Assembly: GCA_010279815.1 (NCBI GenBank)
Contig: QEOQ01000651.1
Location: 68,525-132,524 of the forward strand
Length of the DNA: 64,000 bases
Direction of reading: 5' to 3'
Origin: Brachionus plicatilis
Taxonomy: Eukaryota > Rotifera > Eurotatoria > Ploima > Brachionidae
Part shown: positions 46,509 to 59,269 of the stretch, in pieces
Numbering within the stretch: the first letter of the stretch is position 1
How the letters are laid out: each line of letters opens with the position of its first letter
Made by a program: the position numbers and the translations under genes
Notes under the pieces: generated by a model
What the model was told of the DNA's origin: nothing
Database searches by the model: none
Seen by the model: only the letters and a program-made list of their open reading frames with translations

Positions 46509-49040
46509 AATAATTTTTTTTGATATTTTGTATTTAATTTATTAATACTAAATAGTTAATTAGATTTAAATTTTTTTTTTTTAAATGAAATAAATTTTTT
46601 TAAATATTATATTTATTTGGTTAATATTAATAGTTAATTAGTTTTAATAAAAATTATTTTTTTTCAAAAAATTTAATAATTTTTTTTGTTAAAATTAATG
46701 GTTAATAATTTATTTTAAAACAACGTATGGAAAAATCCTTTACGTTGTTTGGGATGAATATTAATTCTTTCTTTAAGATTTGATTAAGTTATTTTTAAAA
46801 GATGTTTTTAACGCTTAAAAATAAACTTAATTTCAATAAAAAAGTGTAAATGATAAAAAAAAAATTTTATAATTTTAAAATAATTAAATAAAATAATTTA
46901 ATCCAAAAAATTGCTAGAAAATAAAAACGAATTGATTGGCTTAAGTTAAAATTTAATATTGTTATTTTCGAAATAGTTAAAAAAGCTATCAAAAAATTTA
47001 ATAAATTTTTTATTTGATTAAAATGAATAGTTAATCATTTATTTATAAATAATTTGGGAAATATCCTTTCGCTGAATGAAAAATAATTTTCCTTTGCAGC
47101 CAGTAATAAGTTTAATTAATTAATAATTAAATATTCTCAACTAATAGTTTGAAATAATTAGCTTTAAATAATTTGTCTTTTTCGACAAAAAAATTCAAAA
47201 AGTAATCAACAAATGAAATAAATTCTTTATGTATTTGATAAATGTAAATAGTCAAATATTTTTAACAAAAAAATTTTTTTTTCAAAAAAATTAAAAAAGG
47301 AACATAAAAATTTTTAATTTTTTAATTAATTTTTTTCATTTTAAAAGTTAATTTTTTTTTAAATGATATTTATTTGATTTTAAAAAAATTAGAGAAGCAA
47401 TTAAAAATTTAATAAATTTTTTCTCTGGCCAATATTGAATAAATGGTTTAGTTATTTTAATTCCTGCAGTTTTAAAATGATTTTTTTTTCATTAATTTCA
47501 TACTTACAAAAAAAAACATATGCCCATTAAGGTAAATAAATTTGGTCTGGCGGAATTACATTATCGGCGAGAATGAATATCTAAATAGAGATTTAAGGAT
47601 GTACGGGGAGTATCAAGTATCTTTTTAAATTAAATTGCATGCAAATATTAAAAATTAAATAAAAAATTTTCTCTAAGACTTGTCGTGTTGGTCTTGGAAG
47701 TGCTAAAATATTTTAATACACTTCCGGGTTATTTTTATTTCAAGCAGATAATCCAATTTAGAAAAGAAATATGCAAATTTGAATTTATTTCCTAAGCAAT
47801 GAAAATCTAACTGATTAAACTTTATCGAATTTGAAATCGATATCGATCTTTTGAACACGCTTTCGAAAAATTTGCTTCCGTTTTATTTGAATTTGTGTTT
47901 TGTTCGCTCTAAAAGCTTTTAATCACATACCTTCAGCAAGCAAGCTTTTAAATTCGGCCTTGGATACGTGCAAGTCAACTGTTGGCAATTAGAGCTCTCG
48001 TTTCGTGATTAGTGTCGTTTAGAGATTATTACTTAAACGTGTAAATATTTCAAGTTTCCAAGTTTTACGTAAAATAAATGTCAAACGGATGTGCTGTCAA
48101 TTTTCCTAATTGAAAAATAAATACGGCTAATTTTTAAAATAGAAAAATTGTAATTTGATCTTCATCAAATGATAAGCACGTGTTTACCTTACATTGCTAA
48201 AAACTTGACTCAATGTATCACGTACTTAAAGTTTTTCTTTCAAAGAATAATTTTTATCTCTTTTGACTTGCAGAATTTTGCTAAAAATGAAAAATCTTGA
48301 TAAAAAAAATGAAAAAAATCAATGAATTTGTTTGAACAATTTTAAATTTAAAAAATTTACAACTTTAGAAACCGAAAAACTAAAATTTTAAATTTCATTT
48401 TTTTAATTGATATATTTTATTTTTCAGTAAACACCGCATGGGCCATGATAAAAAAAATTAAAAAAAGTACAAATACAAATTCAAAAAGAAAAGTGATTCT
48501 GAATCACTATTATTTTATTGATAGTGGTTTTTAAATACATTTTAAATGTATAAAATATAAAATATAAAATAACTAAAATTCTTTCGACAAATATATTTTT
48601 TTTGTTAACTAAAATAATTTTATTTTAATTTAAGCTTTTAATTTAAAATAATTAAAAAGAAAAGTTGAGTTTAATAGAAGAAATATTTTATTTTTTATAA
48701 CTAATTAAATAAGATTTTCACCATTTTTGTCTTAAGACTATCGTAAATTATTTCACGACAGTGATTAGAATTAGACCAGGGTTTTAAGGAGCTGTTTGAA
48801 TCATAAATTTATCTATTGTTTTTTTATTTATTAAAAAATTCAATAAACCGTAGCTTCAATTAATCAATTTTTAGCAATGTTTTTTCAAAGTTCTGCAGCG
48901 TTATTTTTATCCGTACTACGGACTTTATTCAATTTATTAATATTGTAAAGTGTTCGATTTACTCAGTAAGTACAATATTTAATTATTTAGGTAAAAAAAA
49001 TTTAACTCCAAAAAAATTTAGTCTAATAATCAGTTTTAAA
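46509..49040. other. Gene-poor region 3' of the homeobox gene
   Basis: Very AT-rich, with a less biased island at about 47520-48060 that has no supported reading frame. Such islands near developmental genes may be regulatory, but no motif can be assigned. Confidence 0.4.
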
Positions 49041-49388
49041 GTTTTTTGAAATTCAGTACAAAATATAAATAGAGCAGACAAAAATATAAAAAATTTAATA
49101 ACTTTTTTTCTAATTTAAAAAATAGTTCTGTGAATGCAACATGGTGCAACATTCAAAGTTGCATTATCTATCAAGTCTTTTAAACTCTGCAAATTTAGCA
49201 GAAATCAGATTTCAATATATTCGAGCGTAAGGCGTTTTGCAGAGATTTTGCACATCATTAGCAGACTTGGAGAGTTGATGCAATTTTGAAAGATGCACCA
49301 TGATGCATTCACAGAACTATCTTTTAAATTAGAAAAAAAGTTATTCAATTTTTAATATTTTTGTCTGCTCTATTTATATTTGTCTGCT
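49041..49388. repeat. Foldback element, family A copy 3
   Basis: Left end TATAAATAGAGCAGACAAAA is inverted at the right end (TTTTGTCTGCTCTATTTATA). The inner part shares TATTCGAGCGTAAGGCGTTT and GCAACATTCAAAGTTGCAT with copies 1 and 2, but the termini differ. A further half-copy, ending in ATTATTCAATTTTTTCG, follows at about 49480-49545. Confidence 0.8.
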
Positions 49389-49559
49389 CGTATTTTACGG
49401 ACCTTATTCTATTTAAAAAAAATTCTTAAAAACAAGCTTAAATTTTTTAAATTTAAGATTGTTCAAACAATTAAACACGGATTGAACTGCATTCACGGAG
49501 CTAATTTTAAACATTTAGGAAAAAAATTATTCAATTTTTTCGATAGAATCAAGAATTAC

Positions 49560-51275
49560 CTAAAACTTAACGACACTAAGTAATCGCTGCATCTTAACTC
49601 AGGATATTTACTCACAAAATAATGAGAAAAGAAGCAGTTACCAATCGAAAAATGGCATCATAAGCCAAACGTCGCGGAAAAAGAAATAATAATTCTTTTG
49701 ATTTTTGGAAGGCAAGCAAACAAAACTAAATAAAAATTTAAATAATTTTAATGTTCAAATTTCGATCAATTTTTAAATTAAAATCAAATTAATATTTTGT
49801 TTTTTATTTATATAAACTTTTAAATTAGCATAATTTTTTGTTAAAATTCAAAATTCGAATTTTTTTTATTAGAAGATATATTCAATTATCTTAAAACTTT
49901 AAATTTAATTTATACGGATTGTGAAATCTCATACAAAACTTCCAATTCAAAAACAAATTTTTGTTTCAAAAGTTAAAAAATTTGTTCTGTAAATGAAACA
50001 ATCTGAAAAAACTTTTTATTAACCTACTGAGGAAGTCTGCAACATTTCTGCAAAATAATTGGGTTTTATTCCTAATAATTTTAAATAGGGTGCAATTTTG
50101 CAATATGATAAAAAGTTTTTGTGTTTTTTTAATAAATTCTAGTATGAAGATTGAAAAAAAGTTGCTTTTATAATTTAAAATTTGTGTGATCGATTTCAAG
50201 GGGCTTTGTTTTTGTTGTAATTTTGGAGGTAGAAAATATTTTGACCAACTGTTCTTTTATCAAAGAATTCAAAAACCATTTGGTAAGAGAACTATTTTGG
50301 AAACAACTGGTTTTGTAATTGATTTTTTCCTCTTATTTATTACATTTTTTTCAGTTGAGTTTATAAAAAAATAGAAAGAAAAGAAAGAGAAGATTAAAAA
50401 AATAAATTAAAACTTTAAATTCATTTATATTTATATTCAATAAATTTTATTTATATTCAAAATTTAATTTAGTATCATTTTATTTTTGGCTTGGTATCGC
50501 TTGGTATTAGAGATTTAAAATTTAATCGGGAAAAAATTATATATCAATAAATAATAAATAAAATATTTATTAAATAATGTTCGGCAAATTTACTATTATT
50601 ATTTTGGCAGTTTTAAATAAAATTACGTAATTGTGGTAAAATCAAAAAATCGGACCAATATTGTAATTTTTGCCTAATGACAGATATTTAATTGAATTTT
50701 CTGCTGGAAAATGTATAATATAAATCAATTATACCATAAAATGTATAATTTAAGGCTGTCGCATAAATTTTGCAGCTTTAAATATATAACAATTTTTTTT
50801 TTCAAATTTTTTTTCATTTAAGGTTAATAGTTTATATATTATTATGGTTTTAAATTTGAATTGGGAATTTTTATTTAAAAAAGATTGTTGGTTGTTTATT
50901 TTTATAAATCTATATTTAAATATGATAATTTTCCTTTTAATGTTTTTTTATAGCCTCTTTTTGTTTAAGACCCTTTAAAATTATGTTTTTCTAATTTTTT
51001 TTTAGATTTTTGTTTTATTATTTAAAAATCTCGTTCAAAATTTTACCTTGATTATTATAGGTTTTCTTCTAAATGCGTTAAAAATTTGAATTTTTTTAAA
51101 AGTCAAAGTTAAACAAATTAAATGTAGCTCTTTTTAAATTTTTACATGTCTAAAATTGATTAAATTATTTTTAAGTTAAAAAATCAGCTTAATTGTTAAA
51201 AATAAATTCCCGAATAAAATAGACAATAAAAACTGACAAATCCATTTTTTTCAATTTTTTACGTTCTCCTGGGGG
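49560..51275. other. Gene-poor AT-rich region
   Basis: No supported gene. A partial foldback-like stretch may lie at 49970-50130 (TCTGCAACATTTCTGCAAAA). Confidence 0.4.
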
Positions 51276-51627
51276 GGCTGTGAAGTTCAATTCGATCATT
51301 TCAACTCAGAAAAATTTGAATAACTTTTTTTCTAAAAGAGATAATTTAGTTCTGTAAAATGCTTAATTTTAGACAAATTTGCTTAATGCTGTAAAATAAG
51401 CCTTCAAAATATTCTGTAATTTTCAGTAATTTGAACGCCATTAAAAAGTATCCTTATTAACTACTTTGGAGAAATTTTGCAGACATATGTTTTCAGGTTA
51501 ACCATATTGCCTAAAATTAAGCATTTAACAGAACTAAATTATCTCTTTTAGAAAAAAAGTTATTCAAATTTTTTTGAATTGAAATTATCGAATTGAAATT
51601 ATCGAATTGAAATAAACTTCACAAACC
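51276..51627. repeat. Foldback element, family B
   Basis: About 352 bp with inverted ends (GGCTGTGAAGTTCAATTCGA against its diverged partner ending ATAAACTTCACAAACC). TTGAATAACTTTTTTTCTAA stands inside the left arm and recurs inverted (TTAGAAAAAAAGTTATTCAA) in the right arm. The centre differs completely from family A. The right arm contains a short tandem repeat, GAATTGAAATTATC. Confidence 0.8.
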
Positions 51628-52868
51628 CCGTTCTCTTGAATAATTTAATCATATTTGGCTTTTTTCTAAAAATAAGCACTAATAAAATACCTTTTGATTT
51701 AAATTTTTTAAATGAGTTGTTTAGAAAAAATATCAAAAATTATACAAAATAATAAATTTATACTTTAATTTAAAAAAATCTTTCGATTTTAAAATTTTCT
51801 ATGGATTCATTTATATTTTAAACAATAAAATTCATCAAGTCTTAAATAATAATTATTCAGATATTTTATTTGATTGAACAAAGTGCATTAAAGATTTAGC
51901 TGACCATCTTTATCACTATCAATAGCAATAAGAATTCATTAATCTCAACTTCATTATCACTTTCTTGAGTCATCATCCTTTAAACTCTTGACTTAATTTT
52001 TTCTCTTAACTAATTGAAGATAAAAAGATTTTGGCAAAAAAAAATCAACCATAATTTACAGCTTGGTATCAATCGCAATTTTTATTGACTCACCTATTTC
52101 GTCAAGTCGCCATCTTTTTGCCAAATAATTCAAAAATCTGCACTTAAATGCTTTGGCAATCAATCATTTATTTAAATGGTTTTAAACCTGGTTGAATAAA
52201 TTAAGTTTTTAGCTCTAAATTTTATCATAATTAATAGAGAACAGAAGTTATCAAAAATTAAATATAAAATATTTTCTTTAATTTATTTACACAAAAACCA
52301 TAATTTAGGAGTTTAAAAACTTAATAAATTCTAAAAAAAAAATTTTTTAAATTTAAAAAAAAATAGTCATACTCAAAATAAATTCATAGTTCAAAAAGAG
52401 GTGCAGTTGATTGCGTCTTTGTGTTTGAATGAGACTTACTTGCTTAGGGAGGCAAAAATTTTAATTCACTTTTGTGATTTTAATCTAAACTACTTCGATA
52501 AAGATAAAAACGAATCGGCAATATGTTTTATTGAGATATGCATTTTAGAGAAGCTTTTAGAAATAACTTTTTCTTGAACCTCATTTTTTTAAATCTTACA
52601 AATAAAATTTTTTGATTCATTTTTTATTTATTTAAAAAAATTTAATCCTTAAAAATACTTTTGCTAGTGAGAGCAAAAAATTTTGCCAAATTTGGCAATG
52701 AAGTAAATTAGCTTGAGAACAAAAATGTAAAAATAAATTGAGCTTAAACCCATCTGCACTAAAGATAATTTGTTATCTGGCTAAAAATGAGCAGCGATTG
52801 CGTCTAAAAATTAGATCAATCGAGTTAACTGAACATTAATAAGTCTAACAAAAGCTAAATAATATTAA
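51628..52868. other. Gene-poor region
   Basis: AT-rich; no gene or clear repeat. It may hold a last exon of the EF-hand gene that follows on the minus strand, but none could be fixed. Confidence 0.4.
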
Positions 52869-53447
52869 TTAGCCTGTTGACATAGAGTCAAAGAAAAAAC
52901 AAATTAATTTAAACGCAATAATAGCTTTAAAATAAACTTTTGAAATTATGAATTTTTCATGAATATGACTAGGCCTAGGCTTGGAAAAAAATTCACCTTC
53001 GAAGCTAATTTTTCCGTCGCCATCCAAATCAAGCGTTTTAAGTATGACGTTCAAATTTTTGTCATTGATGTTTTCGCCAAGATTTTTCAGGGCACTTTCC
53101 AACTCTTGGCGCGATATCATGCCAGTTCCGTCCAAATCGAACACTTTAAAAGCAACCTTGAGCTCCTCGATCTCACTTTCGCTTTTCTCCTCAGTCATCA
53201 GCTTCAAAAACTCGCTGAATTCAATGCCATTTTTGGAGAGCGGAAAGTCGCTGAAATTTTTGTTTATTTTGGCAAATACTTTGTTCACTTCACACGATGT
53301 TATCACTCCATCTTGGTTGTTGTCGAACATGGAAAAAACCTCCTGGTATTCTTTGAGCTTGGAGTCATTCAAACTTTTTTCAGAGTCCTTAATTTAGCGC
53401 TTGGATTTATCACTTGTTAACAAGAGTTAAATTATTCAAATTACCAT
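52869..53447 (-). CDS. Calmodulin-like EF-hand protein A
   Basis: The ATG (53447-53445) is the entire coding part of exon 1; a 57-bp intron follows and exon 2 starts at 53387 (DSEKSLNDSKLKEYQEVF). Four EF-hand positions follow: loop 1 DNNQDGVITSCE and loop 3 DLDGTGMISRQE are canonical; loop 2 (NKNFSDFPLSKN) has lost its ligands; loop 4 begins DLDGDGKISFE and is then cut by a possible donor GTGAAT at 52996. If unspliced, the frame runs to a stop at 52869 and gives 173 residues with an unusual tail (SKPRPSHIHEK, hydrophobic end). If spliced, the missing exon should complete the loop with a Glu. A calcium sensor in the calmodulin/troponin C superfamily; an intron directly after ATG is also known from animal calmodulin genes. 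Confidence 0.8.
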
Positions 53448-53705
53448 CTTTTTATTTTGATCTCCAAGTTTGCCAACTAGTGAAAAATAGCAAATGGATC
53501 TATTGGAAAAAAAAATCAAAGCTAAACTTGGGTCATGCTTCACGAATCAAATAATTTATTTAAAGAAAAAAAAAAGAGAAAAAAATTATGAGAAAATTTT
53601 TTTAAAAAATCTTGTTCTTTTATTAACTGCTAAAAGCTCAAAACAAAACTAAAAAAGTAAAATAAAATGTAAATTTTCAAATGCTTTCGTTTAGAATTTC
53701 GAAAC

Positions 53706-54345
53706 TCATAACTGTTCTGTTTGCTCGGAGTTTTCTTCTTGTTGATTAAGATCAAAATGATACACACTTTCCAATAAACAATTAAAATCCTCTTTTCCAA
53801 GCACCAGCTTATTGCCACTGTTCACATGGTATATACTTGACTGGTCGATTAACTTTTGAATCGCTTCTTCATCCACTTTCTCGTTTACTTTATTGAGAGC
53901 GCGGCTAAGCGATCTGCTCGTGATGAAGCCCGACTCGTCGGCAAGCAGCTCAAAGGCCGACTTCGAGCTGGAGATTATTTGGCTGCGGTGCGACTCGTCC
54001 AGTCCGGTCGAGTTCAGCGCAGCCCTGGCCAGTATGGACACAAATTCGGGAAAGTCAATGAGCTGGTCATCGGTTGTCTCACCTTCTTTGATCATGTCAT
54101 GAGCCTCATCCTCTGTTGGATACATGTTTATTGACTTCATGACCACTGCGAGCTCTTTGGCGCTCAGAGCTCCGTTGTAGTCTTTGTCGAACAAAGAGAA
54201 CGTCTCAAATAGCTCGTCTATTTGGTCCAGAGACAAGCCATCGTCCTCGAACATGTTCTCTAGAATTCTTTCGTTATCACTCTGGAATGGAAAGCAATTT
54301 AAAAAAGAGAATTTTAAATTCATAAAAATCTACCTCATCGGACAT
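53706..54345 (-). CDS. Calmodulin-like EF-hand protein B
   Basis: Two exons, 54345-54334 (MSDE) and 54281-53706, joined in phase 0 through a 52-bp intron, give 195 residues. EF-hand 1 is canonical (DKDYNGALSAKE in LFETFSLFDKDYNGALS). The second (ETTDDQLIDFPEF), third (ADESGFITSRSL) and fourth (SSIYHVNSGNKLVLGKEDF) are degenerate, so at most one site should bind calcium firmly. The end is acidic and Gln-rich (NQQEENSEQTEQL). It lies 258 bp upstream of gene A in the same orientation; both have a very short first coding exon, so they may be an old tandem pair. Codons are more GC-rich than in neighbouring DNA. Likely a calcium sensor or a troponin C or centrin-like partner protein. Confidence 0.85.
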
Positions 54346-57300
54346 TTTCCTAGTTTATTTTTTTTTTTTTTTTTATTAAAAATGTAACCCAATTTTTTTC
54401 AAATAGGCAAATTTGAGCAAATATCAAAAGTATGTTATTTAGAAAAGCTTGAGATTTTAATAAATTTGTATAGAATATTAAAATTTATTTTAATTTTTGG
54501 CCATAGTTAATTGCGTAATATTTGGTTTGAAAAAAATTTTAGGTCAACTGAACCGGACTTGTAAATGAATTGTTTATTTTGTACTACTATTCTCAAATGA
54601 ATCAAATTTTATTAGGCAAATGAGCTCTAAAATGTAAACAATTTATTTTGTTTATTAAAGGGGCTTTAATTTGGGTTAAAAATAATGTTAGTCGAATAAA
54701 TATTGATGAACAATTTTGGCCATATGACGCCAGGCAGAGATTTATGGCTTTGAAAGATGGATTCTATTTTGCGATAAATATCGTTTGATTGCCCAGTGAG
54801 CTTTTGATAAAAACTAAAGGTTTTCTTAATCAATCTTTGGATACTAGACCTTTATTTTGGTTTATTTGTGTTTCAATTAATTTTAATTGAAGAAAAGCTG
54901 CTTCGAGTTCATCATGATAAAATTATAAAGAGAATTTTTAAAGAATTTTTTTTTTTTTTTTTTTTTTTGTTTCTTTAGATTTTTTGTTAGTTTTTTTTGT
55001 GCCATCCTGGAATTTAATTTTTCCAAAATAAACTTGAAAAATTAAATTCGAATTGAAAAATATTTGATTATTAAATTATTTGTTCAGTTATTCTAAGGAT
55101 TTAATTATGTCTCTCGTTTAAAAAAAAAAAATTTCTTTAAAAAAGAAAAAAAGTGATTTTAACTTTTAATTTTTATTGTAAAAATGATTATAGGATAAAA
55201 TTACAGCTTTTATTTAAGGTTTTATTTAGAAGTGCTTTTTTAAAATAACAATGTTTTAATTAAATTTTGAACTTTTTGTCTCGTTACTTCATTATGAAAA
55301 ATTTATTCAGAAACTGGCTTTTTTTTGTTCAATATTTAAAAAAAAGTAAAATGCAATAAAATTTAAATTGAAAAAAAAATCTTTTGACAAATTCAAATTT
55401 AAGATTCAATTTAACACCGGAAAGATCAAACTAAAAATCAAAGCCTTTTAAAAGGCTAATAAATAAATTATTTATTTAATGCCAAATAATTTTGTGTTTT
55501 GGTCCTCTCTCTTAAAAACAATTGTTTTTAATTTAATGGAGTAAATTAATAATTAAAAATTTATTCATGCATTTTTTTAAAGAATTTTTACAATCAAAAA
55601 AATCCTAAATAAAGCAAGATTAGGGAAAAGATGTCCGGCAGTGTTAGATTTTTAAAAAATCATTTAGAATCACATAAAATATCTATCTTGTTTTGTTTTC
55701 CTAATCCAATCGTACACCCTTAGCTCTCTAAGCAAGAAACTATATTTTTCATAGTTTTGAGAAATTTGATTAAAACAAAATTATATATAAAAAATCAAAA
55801 GAAATTCTAAAAATATTTTTTAGAAAGAAAATAAAATGATATTGTGTATCTAAATTAAAGAAAGACTAAACACCCATAGTTTGAAATCAAATAAAATGAA
55901 AGACTTAATTAAAATAGAATATACAAAAAAAATAATTTTTTAATTCACGAAAAGGCTTACAGGAATAATTATCAACAAACTAATGGATTAAATTCGAAAC
56001 AGAAGTCTCTTACCAATATGGCTTCAGGAAATATGAAAAGTACGGACGGTTATTTTAACAGATTCTATCAATTAATTTTAGATGGTTTAAAATAATTCGC
56101 AAAACACTGAAGCAGTTTTATGCAATCTGAAAAATCAAGTCACAATCATAAAAAGTTAAAAAGTTTAAAGATGCCTCTTCACCTGGAATTACGTATTTCT
56201 AAAAAGATCTTTAAAATTGCGTATCTATATTTTCTGTTTTGAGATTTTTAAAATTTATTTTGAATATTCTTTATAATTTTTTTTTGTTTTAATTCTTATG
56301 CGATTTTCTATTATTAAAAATAATTCTCCTTAAACATTTAAGTATGATTAAAAAATAAAAAGGCATTTCTTTTAGTTATAAGGGTTCTTTGTTTTTGTAA
56401 AATTTTTTGAAAAAACTTGTAAACTACTTAAACGTTTGTGTTAAAAAAATTAATCTTGCATACTAAATTTCAGAACCTAAAAGCTGATTTACTCGATCAA
56501 GAATTTGAGGGAAAAGTTAAAGTTTTACTCAAATTTCAGTTTGCTCTTTATGTTCAAAATATTTTTTAAAATTATGTTCATTCGAGGAAAGTTTGCAGTC
56601 TTAAATTTTTCAATAACTTTTAAAAATTACTTAAATAAAAAAATAAAATATTTTTGACAATTTCATTAATTTTCTTTTCGATTGAAACGTTCATGGTCGT
56701 CTTTAGTAAGTTTATCAGTAGATGTTATCTTATAATTGATCGGGCTGCATTTATTATTTAAATATAGCATTTTTGAAACGTTTGTATCAAAAATAAATAA
56801 AAAATAACCATTATCATCAATGAAAAATAATACTTTTTTTTAAAAAATTTTAATAGATATTTAAATTGATTGATCTTGAAAATAATCTATGTGATTTTTG
56901 TAGTAATAGTATTATAAAGCTTGAAGAAAACATAAATTAATGCTTGGATAATAGATTAAAAGATTTTTTATCATAAAAACGTCTTAATCTTTTTTTTGCC
57001 TTTTTATCTACGTGATTTTTAAATTAGCAATTATCTAAATAGCTATCAACAAAAAATAACTGAACTGTTTTTTTATGTTTATGTCACTGTCAATTTGTAA
57101 AATGTGTCATTTTGTAAATAATAAGATTTTCCTTATTTCTTTTGCCCGGGAATTTTAAAAAATTCGAAAAAAAATCAGAATAATTAATAATTAATAAAAA
57201 TAATGTTTTACCAAAAGTTAATTAGCAGTCATTTTATTTTTTACATGCAAAAATTTTTTTTCACTTAAAAAAAAAATTTAAATTTTAAAAGTATTAAACA

Positions 57301-57465
57301 ATATAAATTCATTATTGCTTAATTTATCAAATTTTTTTTATTGAAAAATTTTCTCATGGACATTTCAAGCCAAACTTGAACTCAGCTTTTCTAAATGAGC
57401 ATCGCATGGTGCGCACTCGACAGCAAAAGAGCACTTATTTTCAACAAATTTTTGGAATTCAAGCT
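54346..57465. other. Intergenic region
   Basis: About 3.1 kb, AT-rich, with long T and A tracts (for example 54945-54968). I see no supported gene or repeat arms. Confidence 0.5.
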
Positions 57466-58560
57466 GTAACACCCCTCACTTTTTTTTAGTTAATTAATAA
57501 AGAAGTAGAGTAGAAAGAATCTTTTAATTTCTCTCCCTCTCTCTTTCGGGACGTTCTTTTCCTATTACAGGCCGAAATTTGGAATACAGATCTGAACCGG
57601 AACAGCACGGGAAAAAATATTTATTGGAGGAGATCAAAACACAAAAGAGGTCACTTAACGACGATGGAATTGTGTATAAATGGCACCAAACAAATCCTTT
57701 CAGGGAGAACGTTTAATGATCCAATTGAAATAATGTGGTATTTCCTAAATAAAGAGGGCTAGTTGCGAATTTGGACACTAATTAACCCTATTAAAAATAC
57801 CGGACTGTTTAACATACTCGAAGAGTCAGAAGAAGGTGCAAAAAGAATACACTCGGAAAAAAGAAGAACAAAAAACAATTACGGTTCAAACAACAAAGAA
57901 ATCGACGCCGTCTAAAGGGTCTAAAAGCATTTCAGGTGGCCAGACCAGATTGACCAGCAAGCCGTCCCTGAAGGTGGAAAGGTATGTCTGTTCTGCGGAA
58001 AAAATGTTCATTGGGGATCGGATTGTTACCTGAGGAAAAATCAAATAAATGAATCTAATCTTAGAAAGCGCAAGGAAGTCCGACCATCGACCTCGCAAGA
58101 AACCAGAAAATTATGTCGGCAATGTGGATACTTAGGTCACATGATAGCAGACTGCTATTCCAGAAAAAATCAAATGAAACTGTCAATGCTGGGAAGTTAG
58201 AATCGAACAGAGCCGAGCCTGTAAAATCAATTAATCAACCAAATAATGTTTGACAAAAGCATCGAAGCGAATTTAGGATCATTGCAAGACACCTGGTGCA
58301 GCTCTTGAACCGTTGGATGAAACTTAGGAGACTTGTGTTGGAGGCCCTGTTGAAAAGGGAAGGTTTTGAAAGTAGCGAGGAAATAACTGTACTGGATGAA
58401 TTGGTAGACGATTGTCTACTCCGGTTAAGACGAATTCGAGAAAAAAAAAATATTGTATGTGGAAAAAATTTATGCTCTCTTTACCACGTTCTTTTAAAAT
58501 TGTTTTTTATAAAACATATATTTTTTTTAAGAAAAAAGAGAGAAAATTCAAAAAAATAGA
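57466..58560 (+). pseudogene. Retrotransposon gag relic with CCHC zinc knuckles
   Basis: At 57985-58200 one frame has two knuckles, CLFCGKNVHWGSDC and CRQCGYLGHMIADC, both C-x2-C-x4-H-x4-C, as in the nucleocapsid part of LTR-retrotransposon Gag. Upstream frames are broken by stops and shifts (MELCINGTKQILSGR, FNDPIEIMWYFLNK). A possible short terminal repeat starts TGTAACACCC at 57466 and ends CCTATTACA at about 57570; TGTAACACCC recurs at 58600, but the following bases differ. A helical frame at 58300-58440 (LLKREGFESSEEITVLDELV) may belong to the same relic. No polymerase is present. Confidence 0.55.
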
Positions 58561-58629
58561 CTGAACTTCTGTAGCCGTTCTCACACGGTGAGGGACTCAT
58601 GTAACACCCACTCCAGCAGACACCGAAAA

Positions 58630-59150
58630 ATTACCAATAATTAAAGAGCCATTTGATCCATTATACATCTTTAATGCTGAAGAAACTAGTTTATTTTGTA
58701 AATGTCAGTCAAATAAAAAATGACATTTAAAGATGATACTTGCAAGGATGGTAATTAATCTAAAGACAGATTGACTTTGTTTTTTTGTGACAATTGTTGA
58801 TGCATTGCAAAATGTTTCTTCTCTTTCAATAAGAAATTGGTTTACAAAAGCCCAATTTTCTTATTCTAGATCTAAAGAGGATTTCGAAAATGTCTAATTT
58901 GCATTTAAAATAATCCACAACTCTATCTGATAAAGAAATAGTTTACTATGTAAAACTGAAACAAATTGAACAACAAGATGAATACGAAGACGACGAATCA
59001 GAGGAACAATCAATACCCTCTCATGTTGAAGCTTTAGATTTTATTGCAAAGCGATAGTTATTTTTCTATTCCAAACTAAATGATACTACAGCTACAATTG
59101 CAAATCTTAATCAGATTGAGTCAAGTTTCCTATTTTTAAAAAAAACAATA
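58630..59150 (+). pseudogene. Tigger/pogo-type transposase relic
   Basis: PLYIFNAEETSLFCK resembles the (I)FN-DE-TGLF block around the first catalytic Asp of Tigger transposases (here Glu-Glu). After a frameshift TFKDDTCKDGN, stop, SKDRLTLFFCDN matches the next conserved block. The C-terminal region reads LKQIEQQDEYEDDESEEQ and EALDFIAKR. Multiple stops and shifts. Confidence 0.6.
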
Positions 59151-59269
59151 AAAAACTACGGACTTCATCACTAATCCTTTAAAGACATTTATAAGCGGAA
59201 AAAAAGACTCACTTTTAAAAATATTTGGAAATTAAATACTGAAATTACACAATAGAATAATAATTTTTA

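Noticed and set aside
50186..50374. 62-codon plus-strand frame with hydrophobic end
   Set aside because: Phe-rich composition expected of AT-rich noise; no homologue recognised.
52959..53420. Plus-strand frames over the EF-hand gene A
   Set aside because: Antisense shadows of the EF-hand coding sequence, which has canonical calcium loops on the minus strand.
53856..54134. Plus-strand frames over EF-hand gene B
   Set aside because: Antisense shadow; the minus strand has EF-hand similarity and a coherent splice.
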